A stretch of DNA of 64,000 nt from Pseudomonas eucalypticola (GTDB lineage: Bacteria > Pseudomonadota > Gammaproteobacteria > Pseudomonadales > Pseudomonadaceae). The notes beneath the pieces are model-generated. The model was not told where the DNA came from. It searched no databases and saw only the letters and a list, made by a program, of their open reading frames with translations. Shown one piece after another: positions 52,110-60,958 of this stretch. Each line of letters starts with the position of its first letter. Within the stretch, counting starts at the first letter, position 1. A program made the translations under genes and the position numbers. The DNA lies in contig NZ_CP056030.1 in assembly GCF_013374995.1 (NCBI RefSeq), positions 4,186,501-4,250,500 on the forward strand. Direction: 5' to 3'.

Positions 52110-52389
52110 GATCGAACCAGCGATACGCCAGGTTCAAATGGGCCTCTTCACACAAGCGCCGTTCGGAGCGAATGCCATAGCAATAGCCCACGACTAGCAT
52201 GCGGATCATCAGCTCAGGATCAATCGAAGGACGCCCAATCGGGCTGTAAAAATCGGTGAGATAATGGCGCAGTTCGCTCAAGTCGAGGCACTGATCAATG
52301 CTGCGCAGAAGGTGATTGGCGGGGATGTGATCTTCAAGGTTGAACGAGTAAAACAGCCGATCCTGCCCACTCGATAACTGTCCCATCAT
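52110..52389 (-). pseudogene. Truncated IS1182-type transposase (5' fragment)
   Basis: From the ATG at 52389 the frame encodes the N-terminal DUF772 region (MMGQLSSGQDRLFYSFNLED, then YSPIGRPSIDPELMIRMLVV, GYCYGIRSERRLCEEAHLN). After about 93 codons (LAYRWF) it runs into the IS256 terminal repeat and ends there. The catalytic C-terminal part is missing from the window. It is a dead remnant of an older element. Confidence 0.8.
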
Positions 52390-52479
52390 GCTGCGTATTC
52401 TCCCGCTGGCCGACGGGTATATTTTGCCGCAAGCCAGACAGGAGCGATACGAGCCAATCAAGAATGACCCGAATGGGCG

Positions 52480-53013
52480 TTAATTTTCGCAGGTATCGTT
52501 TCGTAGATCGTGCCACATATGGACTTTCGAAACGAATTGCTGCCCTACTGCTACCGCCAAAGGCTCTATTCCAAATGGCTTGAATCCCATTCGCTCATAG
52601 AGCCCTTGTGCACCTCGATTGCCCTCGGTGACGGTGAGCTGAACGAGCAAAAGCTGAGACTGGGATTTCGCATAGGCCAGGACGCTGCGCAGCAGTTTAT
52701 ATCCGATGCCTTTCTCTCGATGAGCGAGTGGAACGTACATTCCGAAGAGCGTGGATTTGTGGCTGGCCTTCTTTCTTCTTTCAACAGAAAGTCCAGCGAC
52801 TCCAAGCAAATCCTCACCCTCAAACGCAGCGAACACCACATCGGCAGCATCAGATCCACTATTAAGCCTTTTCTCCCACCAGTCGATGGGTAAGGCTTCG
52901 CGCTCGCCGACATCGGAAGTAAAAGCGTCGGGATGAAGGCGATAAGCCTCAAGCATTAGCGCTCGATACGACGAGGCATGATCCGGGGTCAATCGTTTAA
53001 TTATCGTGGTCAT
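52480..53013 (-). CDS. GNAT-family N-acetyltransferase
   Basis: From the ATG at 53013 the product has 177 residues (a GTG at 53022 is possible). Motif A is GMYVPLAHREKGIGYKLLRS and motif B is LTVTEGNRGAQGLYERMGFK. The tail (VSKVHMWHDL) resembles the RimI/YedL-like group. It lies just upstream of the IS1182 remnant and seems intact. The acceptor is unknown. Confidence 0.88.
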   Translation of the reverse strand: MTTIIKRLTPDHASSYRALMLEAYRLHPDAFTSDVGEREALPIDWWEKRLNSGSDAADVVFAAFEGEDLLGVAGLSVERRKKASHKSTLFGMYVPLAHREKGIGYKLLRSVLAYAKSQSQLLLVQLTVTEGNRGAQGLYERMGFKPFGIEPLAVAVGQQFVSKVHMWHDLRNDTCEN

Positions 53014-53204
53014 CGAAATCACATTTCATGGTTGTGCACTGATTATGTTCTTTCTAGGCCCACGGCGACAGGGACGGAGATGCTTGAGTTTTTCAACAGA
53101 ATCGGTTGACAGCAGACGCTCCAACACAGCGGATCTTGCACAAAAGTTGAAGCTGCAGAGTACACGAGTGATACCCTGCATTGATCCAGCTTCAGGACCG
53201 TCAC

Positions 53205-53693
53205 ATGGATATACCGCCGCGCTTCATCATTCATGAGTCCCCCCATTGGGTTGTCAATCACCGTTTAGACAGCGCTCTGCCGGGCTATGTAATGCTCAGT
53301 GCAAAGCAGATGACAAACTCGCTGGCCGCCCTTGGGGCTCAAGCGCTGGCGGAGCTGGGAGCCTTTCAGGCCAGCATCCAGCACGCCATCGAAACCCTCC
53401 TGCATCCACAGCGTTTGTATATCAGCCGTTTTGGTCATGAGGCGGGCTACTCCATCCATTTTCATTTCATCCCGATTTACCCTTGGGTTGAGACACTGTT
53501 CTGGCAGAAAGAGAGATACAGGACGCTCCAGGCGTTTGGATCCCGTGATAACGCGGAATCTCAAACGGACGGTGCAGAATTAACACTATTCGTATGGCGC
53601 GAGTTTTGCGAGCGTCCTGAGCCACCCATGGCGCAGGGCCCGTCTGTTGATCAAGCCATCAACATGCTACGCGGTGCGTTAGGGGCTGTATGA
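53205..53693 (+). CDS. HIT-like family protein
   Basis: From the ATG at 53205 (AGGA 8 bases upstream) the protein has 162 residues. The HIT-type histidine region reads GYSIHFHFIPIYPW, preceded by LYISRFGHEAG, and an N-terminal strand reads FIIHESPHWVVNHRLDSALP. HIT proteins are nucleotide hydrolases or transferases; here the third His of the triad is not obvious, so activity is uncertain. It is followed after 173 bases by a RibD-type deaminase on the same strand, so the two may act together in nucleotide metabolism. Confidence 0.75.
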   Translation: MDIPPRFIIHESPHWVVNHRLDSALPGYVMLSAKQMTNSLAALGAQALAELGAFQASIQHAIETLLHPQRLYISRFGHEAGYSIHFHFIPIYPWVETLFWQKERYRTLQAFGSRDNAESQTDGAELTLFVWREFCERPEPPMAQGPSVDQAINMLRGALGAV

Positions 53694-53866
53694 GATGTAT
53701 TCCAGCGAAGGCCAGGCAAGGCGAAAACAGGCGAGGAAGCGGAGTTTATGTGTTGTAAATGAGCATTCCTAGCCTGTTTTCCACGCAGCATGGCCGAGCT
53801 GGGATGCGCTTCGTACAGAGCCTGGCAAACCCGGGGCGGAGCATTCACATCTAGGTGAGGCGAAGG

Positions 53867-54301
53867 ATGACAATGGATCACTCAGCTTACATGCTGCAAG
53901 CGCTTGAAGTGTCACAACAGGCACGGCCCAAGTGCAGTCCGAATCCGCCTGTCGGGTGTGTGATCGTACAAGGCGGCCAGGTCGTTGCCACGGGGTACAC
54001 GCAGTCGCCCGGCCATGCGCATGCAGAGATCGATGCCATGAGCAAGCTGACAGGTTCACTCGAGCATTGCACATTGTATGTGACTCTCGAACCCTGCTCT
54101 TTTCACGGACGCACACCCGCCTGCGCACTCCAACTGATAGAGCGGGGGGTCAAGAAAGTGTACGTGGCAATGGTGGACCCCCACGTCAAAAACCAGGGAA
54201 AAGGCATTGCACTGCTCAGGGCCGCGGGGGTTGAAGTACAGGTTGGGCTGGAGCAAACCGAGGTGTCGAAGTACCTTAGGCCTTATCTTTTATCCGTGTG
54301 A
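53867..54301 (+). CDS. Stand-alone RibD-type cytidine/pyrimidine deaminase
   Basis: The ATG at 53867 has GAGG 6 bases upstream; the product has 144 residues. It contains the zinc-deaminase motifs HAHAEIDAM and PCSFHGRTPACALQL, and PNPPVGCVIV and VYVAMVDPH are signatures of the riboflavin enzyme RibD. The C-terminal reductase domain of RibD is absent. It could be a dedicated deaminase for a modified pyrimidine or a reduced form acting in trans with a reductase elsewhere. It lies outside any rib operon, in the accessory patch. Confidence 0.87.
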   Translation: MTMDHSAYMLQALEVSQQARPKCSPNPPVGCVIVQGGQVVATGYTQSPGHAHAEIDAMSKLTGSLEHCTLYVTLEPCSFHGRTPACALQLIERGVKKVYVAMVDPHVKNQGKGIALLRAAGVEVQVGLEQTEVSKYLRPYLLSV

Positions 54302-54579
54302 ATGTCGAACACACCTCTCGGATAGCGGACGATTTGACCTCTGGCTACGGGGCTTCCGCCTTACAAGTCCGCCATTGCTGGCTCCTTGTAGCCGATTTCT
54401 GTCCTCCTCGAACGGCCATTACGGATCGAACCGAGCCTCAGGACTTCGCGTCAGCTTCTGAAGGCACTGCGCGCACTGCATTTAAATCGTCCCTACGCAT
54501 TTTCGCTCGTTTCATTTGATTAAAATCAATTACAATTGCGAATTATTCGCACTATCAATTGTTTTAAGGATGAACGGCC
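54302..54579 (+). promoter_or_regulatory. Promoter region of the siderophore receptor gene
   Basis: This gap has no gene. Its last 80 bases are AT-rich and contain the Fur-like palindrome at 54537-54551. AAGGA is located about 10 bases before the receptor ATG. Confidence 0.5.
54537..54551. promoter_or_regulatory. Fur-box-like palindrome
   Basis: TGCGAATTATTCGCA is a perfect 7-1-7 inverted repeat and matches the Fur core TGATAATNATTATCA at 10 of 14 defined positions. It lies 29 bases before the start of a TonB siderophore receptor, so iron repression is likely. Confidence 0.65.
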
Positions 54580-56796
54580 ATGGCGGTTTCGGTTTTCCCC
54601 TCAACCCTTCCGATTCTGGCGCAGTGCTTGTGCCGCCCCATGCAAATGGCCGGAGTCGGCCTGTTACTGGCCAGTTCACCAGCCTGGGTAATGGCGGCCG
54701 ACGCCAGCGCTGGTCAATCTGCCGATGCCGGCCTGACCCTGGACAACATCGAAATCAAGGCGGCCCCGCAGGTTGAAACCGGCGACGGCCCGATCAAGGG
54801 TTACGTGGCCAAGCGCACTACCACCGGCACCAAGACCGATACCCCGATCAACGAAATTCCGCAGACCATCTCGGTGATTACCCGCGACGAAATGGACCAG
54901 CGCGGCGTTCAGGACTTCAATAGCGCCGTGGCCTATACCCCCGGCATTCGCGCCATCGACTATGCCGGGGGCCAGGGCGCGCCCGACATTTTCCTGCGTG
55001 GCTTCCGCGCGTTCAACCTGTTCGGTATCTACCAGGACGGCCTGCGCACTGGCTTCAACCAGTACGACACCAATTTCGAAACGTTCGGCCTAGAGCGCAT
55101 CGATGTGGTCAAAGGCCCGGCGTCGGTACTCTACGGACAGATGTCGCCCGGTGGTGTGGTCAACCTGACTAGCAAGCGGCCCCAGGACGAAGCGATCCAT
55201 CACATTGAGTACCAGGCCGGCAGCTATGGTCGCCAGCAGTTCGGCATCGACCTCAACGATCGATTAACGGACGACGGCAGCCTTATCGGCCGCCTGGTCA
55301 TGCTGCGCCGCGACAGCGGCACCCAGGTCGATCACTCGCCGGACAACCGCACCTACATCGCCCCGTCGATCACCTGGAAGCCCAACGACAGTGACACCCT
55401 GACCGTTCTGGCGGCCTACAACAAGACCGTGACCGGCGGTTCGGAACAGAGCTTTCCGTACATCGGCACGGTCCAGCGCAGCCCCAGCGGCCACATCGAC
55501 TCCGACACCCACCTGGGCTGGCTGGGCAGCTACTACCACGTCGAGACCACATCGATCGGCTCGATCTACGCGCACGATTTCGCCAATGGCTGGAAATTCC
55601 AACAGAACCTGCGCTACATGCATTCGGTGGTGGGCTTCCTCTCCAGCGGCCCGGACGTGGTGCTCAACCCCGATGGCCGCACCCAGGACATCGGCCTGCA
55701 ATACCGGCCTAAAAGTAGCAATACCTTGCTGATGGACAACAACATCCAGGGCAGCTTCAACACCGGAGCGATCCGCCACACGCTGATCACCGGGATCGAT
55801 TATTCCCATTACAGGGCCGAGGAAACCCGGCTCAACGGAGACCCTGAAGACGCTTTCAACAACCTCGACCTGTACAACCCGGTCTACGGCGGTGCGCCGG
55901 TATGGTTCGACTCGCTGCAACGTGACACCCGCTCGAAAATGCAGCAGGTGGGCATCTACGTGCAGGACCAGATGAAAATCGATCGCTGGGCGCTGACCAT
56001 CGGCGGCCGCCAGGATTACGCCCGTGACCACGAAGAGGATGCGGTCAGCCAGTCCAGCGGTACCCAGAACGACCATAAATTCACCGGCCGCATCGGCCTG
56101 GCTTACCTGTTCGACAACGGCGTGACCCCGTACGTCAGCTACAGCACCTCCTTCCAGCCAAACCCGGACACCGACATCAACAATAAATTGTTCAAACCCA
56201 CCACCGGCAAGCAATTCGAAGTGGGGGTGAAGTACCAGCCCGAGGGCTACAACGCCTCGGTCACGCTGTCGGCTTTCGACCTGACCCAACGCAACGTCTC
56301 CACCGCCGACCCGGTCAACACGGGCTTTTCAGTGCAGACCGGGGAGATCGAATCCAAGGGCCTGGAACTCGAAGGCAAGGCCAGCCTGAACGAAAACCTC
56401 AACATGATCGCGTCCTACGCCTACACCCACACCGAGATCACCCAGGACAACACCTACGAGGGCAACACCCCACGCAACATCCCGCGCCATACCGCCAGCC
56501 TGTGGCTCGACTACAGCGTTCTCAGCGGCCCGCTGGACGGCCTGGGCATAGGCGCCGGCGAGCGCTATGTCGGCTCCTCGCAGAACCAGCAGAACACCTT
56601 GCGTACCCCGCAGTACTTCCTCACCGACGCGACCCTGCGCTACGACCTGGGCAAACTCGGGCTGACCGGAACGAAAATCTCGGTGACCGCCAATAACCTG
56701 TTCGACAAGCACTACTTTGAACCGGGCTACTACGAGGATTCGGTGTTCTACGGCAACCGCCGCAATGTGATAGCGACCCTGGGTTACGATTTCTGA
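54580..56796 (+). CDS. TonB-dependent siderophore receptor
   Basis: The 738-residue protein has a signal peptide ending near residue 40 (WVMAAD), an N-terminal stretch with the TonB-box-like LDNIEIKA, a plug domain (about 75-190; EIPQTISVITRDEMDQRGVQ, VVKGPASVLYGQMSPGGVVN) and a barrel ending in VIATLGYDF. The pattern NEIPQTISVIT plus YGQMSPGG is characteristic of ferric-siderophore receptors of the FhuA/FoxA type. It has no FecA-like signalling domain, so it is not coupled to its own sigma factor. A Fur-like site precedes it and a terminator follows. The siderophore is unknown. Confidence 0.93.
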   Translation: MAVSVFPSTLPILAQCLCRPMQMAGVGLLLASSPAWVMAADASAGQSADAGLTLDNIEIKAAPQVETGDGPIKGYVAKRTTTGTKTDTPINEIPQTISVITRDEMDQRGVQDFNSAVAYTPGIRAIDYAGGQGAPDIFLRGFRAFNLFGIYQDGLRTGFNQYDTNFETFGLERIDVVKGPASVLYGQMSPGGVVNLTSKRPQDEAIHHIEYQAGSYGRQQFGIDLNDRLTDDGSLIGRLVMLRRDSGTQVDHSPDNRTYIAPSITWKPNDSDTLTVLAAYNKTVTGGSEQSFPYIGTVQRSPSGHIDSDTHLGWLGSYYHVETTSIGSIYAHDFANGWKFQQNLRYMHSVVGFLSSGPDVVLNPDGRTQDIGLQYRPKSSNTLLMDNNIQGSFNTGAIRHTLITGIDYSHYRAEETRLNGDPEDAFNNLDLYNPVYGGAPVWFDSLQRDTRSKMQQVGIYVQDQMKIDRWALTIGGRQDYARDHEEDAVSQSSGTQNDHKFTGRIGLAYLFDNGVTPYVSYSTSFQPNPDTDINNKLFKPTTGKQFEVGVKYQPEGYNASVTLSAFDLTQRNVSTADPVNTGFSVQTGEIESKGLELEGKASLNENLNMIASYAYTHTEITQDNTYEGNTPRNIPRHTASLWLDYSVLSGPLDGLGIGAGERYVGSSQNQQNTLRTPQYFLTDATLRYDLGKLGLTGTKISVTANNLFDKHYFEPGYYEDSVFYGNRRNVIATLGYDF

Positions 56797-56813
56797 TTGG
56801 CCGCCACCCCTGG

Positions 56814-56849
56814 AAAAGCCCGCGCCGGATTACCGGCCCGGGCTTTTTT
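56814..56849 (+). terminator. Rho-independent terminator of the siderophore receptor gene
   Basis: AAAGCCCG-C-GCCGG and CCGGC-C-CGGGCTTT pair around the loop ATTA with one C-C mismatch and run into TTTTTT. Confidence 0.85.
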
Positions 56850-57208
56850 ATTTATGGTGACCCGCAGCCGGCCTCGGTGTGGGCATCAGGCATCAAGCGG
56901 CCGCGGCCCTCATAAGCGCAGGTCTCTGATCAAGGTAATAAAGCAAACCTCCCCCCTCAGGAAAAACCTTCAAACCGAGGCAGTAGCTATACGCCCTTAA
57001 CCATTGCCTCAAACCCACCGACTTTTTTCTCAATGGTGACCGCAACGATACACGCGCAAGATGCCAGCGCACCTTCTTGCTTGGAAAAACCCCGAAAAGC
57101 GTGCAAGCAAGCCAAGCATCCCCCCTGACACCTTCAACCGCTCGGTACGCTTCCAGGCGTAGACGCGTTTCGCTTTCGGAGCACCTTGAAACAGCTGAGG
57201 TACACATT
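56850..57208. other. Gap between the receptor and the first LysR gene
   Basis: No gene is supported. The first part contains GCATCAGGCATCAAGCGG (56884-56901), which resembles the second block of the REP-like repeats. Long minus-strand frames here are antisense to the LysR gene and were not accepted. Confidence 0.4.
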
Positions 57209-58204
57209 GTGAAACGTCTCGACTGGTATCTGCAGATCAACCTGAAGGCGCGACACTTGCGCCTGCTCATGGCGATCGACACCTACCGCAACCTGACCCA
57301 GGTCGCGGAGGTCACGCATGTCACCGTGCCTGCGGTGTCCAAGTCACTGGCGGAGCTGGAGCGTGGCCTCGGCTTGGCTTTGTTTTCACGTACGACACGG
57401 GGCTTGATGCCCACGCCGTATGGCGAATGCCTCATTCGCCATGCCCGCACGATGCTGGGGATACTGCACCAGGTTCGCGATGAACTGAAGGCCCTGAGCT
57501 CGGGTGCCGAAGGCAAGGTGCGCATCGGCATGCTGCCTGCGTCCGCTTCGGTGCTGGTGCCGCAGGCGCTGGGTTTCCTCAAGCAGCAATCGCCGGGTAC
57601 CAATGTGACGGTGATCGAAGGCACCACCGAGTCGCTGCTGCCGGACCTTTGGCAGGGCCGTCTCGACCTGGTCGTGGGTCGCCTGCCGCCGCCGGACACG
57701 CTCGGCAGTTTCGAGGAAAAGGAACTGCTCGAAGAGCCGGTCGTGCTGATGACGGGCCGTGACCATCCGCTCGCCCAAAGGAAGACCCTGGAATGGTCGG
57801 ACCTGTGCGACTACCCCTGGATCCTGCCGCCACCGGGCTCGATCCTTCGCGATCCGCTGGAGCGGGCCTTGGAAGCGAATGATGTCCCGTTGAGCAACAA
57901 CTACATCGAGACGCTATCCATTCACGTTGTACGCGCCCATTTGCAAGTGTCGGATTTCATCGCGGTCATGGCCGAGTCGCTGGGCAATGATCCTGTGCAG
58001 CCTTTTCACAAGCTGCCATTGAGCTTGCCGCGGCTGCTGCGCCCCACGGGCGTGTTGTGGAACCGCAACCGTGGCCTGACGCCCAGCGCGCAACTCATGG
58101 TTTCGTGCCTGCAAGCGGCGGCCGAGTCCCTGCTCATGGACCTCGCTGCCACGCCCTCCCCGACCAGAGCCAAGCGCCCCCGTCCAGCAGCGGGCGCAAG
58201 CTGA
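57209..58204 (+). CDS. LysR-family regulator, paralogue A of the catabolic cluster
   Basis: A GTG start at 57209 (GAGG 10 bases upstream) gives 331 residues beginning KRLDWYLQINLKARHLRLL. An upstream frame to 57077 has no family likeness. The helix-turn-helix is at about 30-65 (EVTHVTVPAVSKSLAELERG). The sequence belongs to the GbpR/PcaQ-like branch that regulates aromatic and sugar-acid pathways. It is about four-fifths identical by eye to the protein encoded at 59920-60876, so the two are recent duplicates. It is convergent with the aldehyde dehydrogenase gene. The C-terminal tail (SPTRAKRPRPAAGAS) is not shared with its paralogue. Confidence 0.88.
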   Translation: MKRLDWYLQINLKARHLRLLMAIDTYRNLTQVAEVTHVTVPAVSKSLAELERGLGLALFSRTTRGLMPTPYGECLIRHARTMLGILHQVRDELKALSSGAEGKVRIGMLPASASVLVPQALGFLKQQSPGTNVTVIEGTTESLLPDLWQGRLDLVVGRLPPPDTLGSFEEKELLEEPVVLMTGRDHPLAQRKTLEWSDLCDYPWILPPPGSILRDPLERALEANDVPLSNNYIETLSIHVVRAHLQVSDFIAVMAESLGNDPVQPFHKLPLSLPRLLRPTGVLWNRNRGLTPSAQLMVSCLQAAAESLLMDLAATPSPTRAKRPRPAAGAS

Positions 58205-58249
58205 GTGATTGAAGGGGCGCCGCTAAGCGCCAGGGTACGTTGCCGGTGC

Positions 58250-59776
58250 TTACTGCAGATCCTTCGGCAATACGCTGTCCGGGAGGTTCTGGTAGCAGAC
58301 GGGCCGCAACCAACGCCGAATCGACAGCGTGCCGACCGAGCTAGCACCGAAGTTGGTGGACGCCGGGTAGGGGCCGCCATGGACCATGGCATCGCAGACC
58401 TCGACCCCCGTGGGGAAACCGTTGACCAACAGACGCCCGGCCTTGCGTTCCAGGATCGGCAGCAAGTCCCTGGCTATCGCAGCATCCGCTTCGTCCATGT
58501 GGAGGGTGGCGGTCAGTTGCCCGGTCAGGAACTGGGCGACTTCGCGCATTTCTTCGAGGCTTTCCACGGTCACGATCATGCCGAGCGGACCGAAAACCTC
58601 TTCGGCGAGCAGGTGATTGCCCAGCCATTCCCGGGCGGTCACGCAGAAGAGGTTCGGCGTGGCGTCGCGCACGTCGCAGGATGAGTTCAGCAGCGACTGC
58701 ACGCCGGTTTGTGCGCCAATGCGGTCGCGCCCGCTGCGGTAGGCCGCCGCGATACCGGGGGTAAGCATCGCCTGCGGCGGGGTGTGGCTGAGGGCCGAGC
58801 GGGCGGCCTCGGCAAAGGTAACGCCATCGGCGCCACGCATGACCACGGCGATGCCAGGGTTGGTGCAGAACTGCCCGGCCCCCAGGGTCAGCGACGCGGC
58901 CCAGCCCGCACCGATTTCCTCGCTGCGCGCAGCAAGCGCGGCCGGCAGCAAGAACATCGGATTGACCGACCCCAGCTCACCGAAAAACGGGATCGGGTCG
59001 GGACGCGCCATGCACAGGTCGAACAGCGCACGGCCACCGCCCAGCGATCCGGTAAAGCCCACGGCCCGAATCAACGGATGCTGGACCAGTGCTTCGCCCA
59101 CGTCGCGCCGCCCGCCTTGAACCAGCGAGAAAACGCCTGGGTGAACACCGCAGCGAGTGATGGCGGCGACCACCGCCTGCGCGACGATTTCGCCAGTACC
59201 GGGGTGCGCGGAATGCCCCTTGACCACGACGGGGCAGCCCGCGGCGAGCGCCGACGCGGTATCGCCCCCTGCCACCGAGAACGCCAGCGGGAAGTTCGAG
59301 GCACCGAACACCGCGACCGGGCCAATGGGACGCTGCATCAAGCGCAGCTTCGGGTTGGAAGCGGACTGAGGGTGGGTCAGGTCGCTGTCGGTGCGGCGAT
59401 CCAGGTAGTCGCCTTGACGGATGTGGGCCGCGAATAAACGCAACTGCAGCACGGTTCGTCCGCGCTCGCCGATGAGCCGGGCCGTCGGCAACCCGGTCTC
59501 CTGGGTGCCGATCTCGGTAATGAGCTCGGCCCGAGCCTCGATCTCCTCGGCAATAGCCTCCAGCAAGCGCGCGCGTTCTTCGCGGCTGCTGTAGCCGAAG
59601 GAGTGGAAAGCCGCTTCGGCGGCCCGGCAGGCCTGGTCGACCAGCGCCGGCGTGCCGACGGAGAATGAATGCGCCGGGCCGTGGGCCGGGACAGAACTGA
59701 ACTGGGCTGGCGTTGCGATTTGCGCACCCGCGATGAAGTGCTCCCCGTGGGGGACGAAAGACGATACGACGCTCAT
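58250..59776 (-). CDS. Aldehyde dehydrogenase (2,5-dioxovalerate / alpha-ketoglutaric semialdehyde type)
   Basis: From the ATG at 59776 (AAGGA 6 bases upstream) the protein has 508 residues. The catalytic Cys is residue 304 (GAGQFCTNPGI) and the general base Glu is in FFGELGSVNPMF. GASNFPLAFSVAGGDTASALA, VVKGHSAHPGTGE and GFTGSLGGGRALFD are characteristic of the ketoglutaric semialdehyde dehydrogenase group, which forms 2-oxoglutarate in sugar-acid and hydroxyproline degradation. Here it lies between two LysR paralogues next to aromatic-pathway genes, so a related semialdehyde from that pathway is also possible. Confidence 0.87.
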   Translation of the reverse strand: MSVVSSFVPHGEHFIAGAQIATPAQFSSVPAHGPAHSFSVGTPALVDQACRAAEAAFHSFGYSSREERARLLEAIAEEIEARAELITEIGTQETGLPTARLIGERGRTVLQLRLFAAHIRQGDYLDRRTDSDLTHPQSASNPKLRLMQRPIGPVAVFGASNFPLAFSVAGGDTASALAAGCPVVVKGHSAHPGTGEIVAQAVVAAITRCGVHPGVFSLVQGGRRDVGEALVQHPLIRAVGFTGSLGGGRALFDLCMARPDPIPFFGELGSVNPMFLLPAALAARSEEIGAGWAASLTLGAGQFCTNPGIAVVMRGADGVTFAEAARSALSHTPPQAMLTPGIAAAYRSGRDRIGAQTGVQSLLNSSCDVRDATPNLFCVTAREWLGNHLLAEEVFGPLGMIVTVESLEEMREVAQFLTGQLTATLHMDEADAAIARDLLPILERKAGRLLVNGFPTGVEVCDAMVHGGPYPASTNFGASSVGTLSIRRWLRPVCYQNLPDSVLPKDLQ

Positions 59777-59919
59777 GGGGCATCCTTTATCCAGGTATCT
59801 GATGAGGGACCTGGTACACGCTGACCAGGCGTGCCGATAGTGTCGGTGCGCCCGCCAGGGGTCCATTGAAAAAAGCCACCCAGGGTTTGAGCGCCTGGTT
59901 AACGCCTGGCGCAGCGCTG

Positions 59920-60876
59920 CTACGCGTGCGCCATGTCGCCCAGACGCGCCGATTGCTGGCGGGCTGCCTCCTCCAGGCACCGGACCATCTGCTCGGCGCT
60001 GGGTGTCAGGCCACGGTCGCGATTCCACAGTACGCCGACCGGGCGAACCAGGCGCGGCAGGCTCAATGGCAAGACATGCAGCGGCTGCACCGGATCACTG
60101 GCGATCGACACCGCCATGATCGCAATGGAATCGGAGACCCGCAGCTGGGCGCGAACCACATGAATCGAGAGCGTCTCGATGTAGTCGCTGCTCAGCGGGA
60201 CGTCATTGGCTTCCAGCACCCGCTCCAGCGGATCGCGCAGCAGCGAGCCCGGGGGCGGCAATATCCAGGCGTAGTCGCACAGGTCCGACCACGCCAAGCT
60301 CTTCTTGCGGGCCAGGGGATGATGCAAACCTGTCATCAGTACCACCGGCTCCTCGAGCAATTCCCGCTCCTCGAAGCTGCCGAGGGTGCCCGGGGCAGGC
60401 AAGCGGCCGACCACCAGGTCCAGGCGGCCCTGCCAGAGTTCGGGCAGCAGCGCCTCGGTCGTGCCCTCGATGATCGTCACGTTGGTACTGGGCGAGCGTT
60501 GCTTGAGGAGGCTCAGCGCCTGGGGCAGCAGCACCGAGGCCGAGGCCGGTAGCATGCCAATGCGGATCTTGCCCTCGGCCCCGGAACTCAAAGCCTTGAG
60601 CTGGTCGCGGGCGTCATGCAGCACGGTCAGCATCGACCGCGCGTGCCGGATCAGGCAGTCACCATAGGGGGTGGGCATCAAGCCCTGCGGGGTGCGGGAA
60701 AACAACGCGAGCCCAAGGCCGCGCTCGAGTTCGGTCAACGACTTCGACACCGCCGGCACGGTCACATGGGTGACTTCGGCCACCTGGGTCAAGTTGCGGT
60801 ACGTGTCGATGGCCACGAGCAGGCGCAGGTGCCGCGCCTTCAGGTTGACCTGCAGGTACCAGTCGAACTCTGCCAT
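59920..60876 (-). CDS. LysR-family regulator, paralogue B of the catabolic cluster
   Basis: The 318-residue protein begins MAEFDWYLQVNLKARHLRLL. The helix-turn-helix is EVTHVTVPAVSKSLTELERG and the effector domain includes EGKIRIGMLPASASVLLPQA. It is highly similar to the protein at 57209-58204 along its whole length but in opposite orientation. It is divergent from the decarboxylase-like gene at 61122 across 245 bases that include an inverted repeat, so it is the likely regulator of that operon. Confidence 0.9.
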   Translation of the reverse strand: MAEFDWYLQVNLKARHLRLLVAIDTYRNLTQVAEVTHVTVPAVSKSLTELERGLGLALFSRTPQGLMPTPYGDCLIRHARSMLTVLHDARDQLKALSSGAEGKIRIGMLPASASVLLPQALSLLKQRSPSTNVTIIEGTTEALLPELWQGRLDLVVGRLPAPGTLGSFEERELLEEPVVLMTGLHHPLARKKSLAWSDLCDYAWILPPPGSLLRDPLERVLEANDVPLSSDYIETLSIHVVRAQLRVSDSIAIMAVSIASDPVQPLHVLPLSLPRLVRPVGVLWNRDRGLTPSAEQMVRCLEEAARQQSARLGDMAHA

Positions 60877-60937
60877 GCGGTGCTCCTCAGTAGCTTTACC
60901 ATTTCGTTAAGCCTAACCCATTTTTACTCAATCGACC

Positions 60938-60958
60938 GGTGCGCAACTCGCGCGCACC
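60938..60958. promoter_or_regulatory. Inverted repeat between LysR and the catabolic operon
   Basis: GGTGCGC (60938-60944) and GCGCACC (60952-60958) form a perfect inverted repeat with a 7-base spacer, 62 bases from the LysR start. It is a candidate regulator site in the 245-base divergent gap. The remaining gap shows no clear promoter hexamers. Confidence 0.4.
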
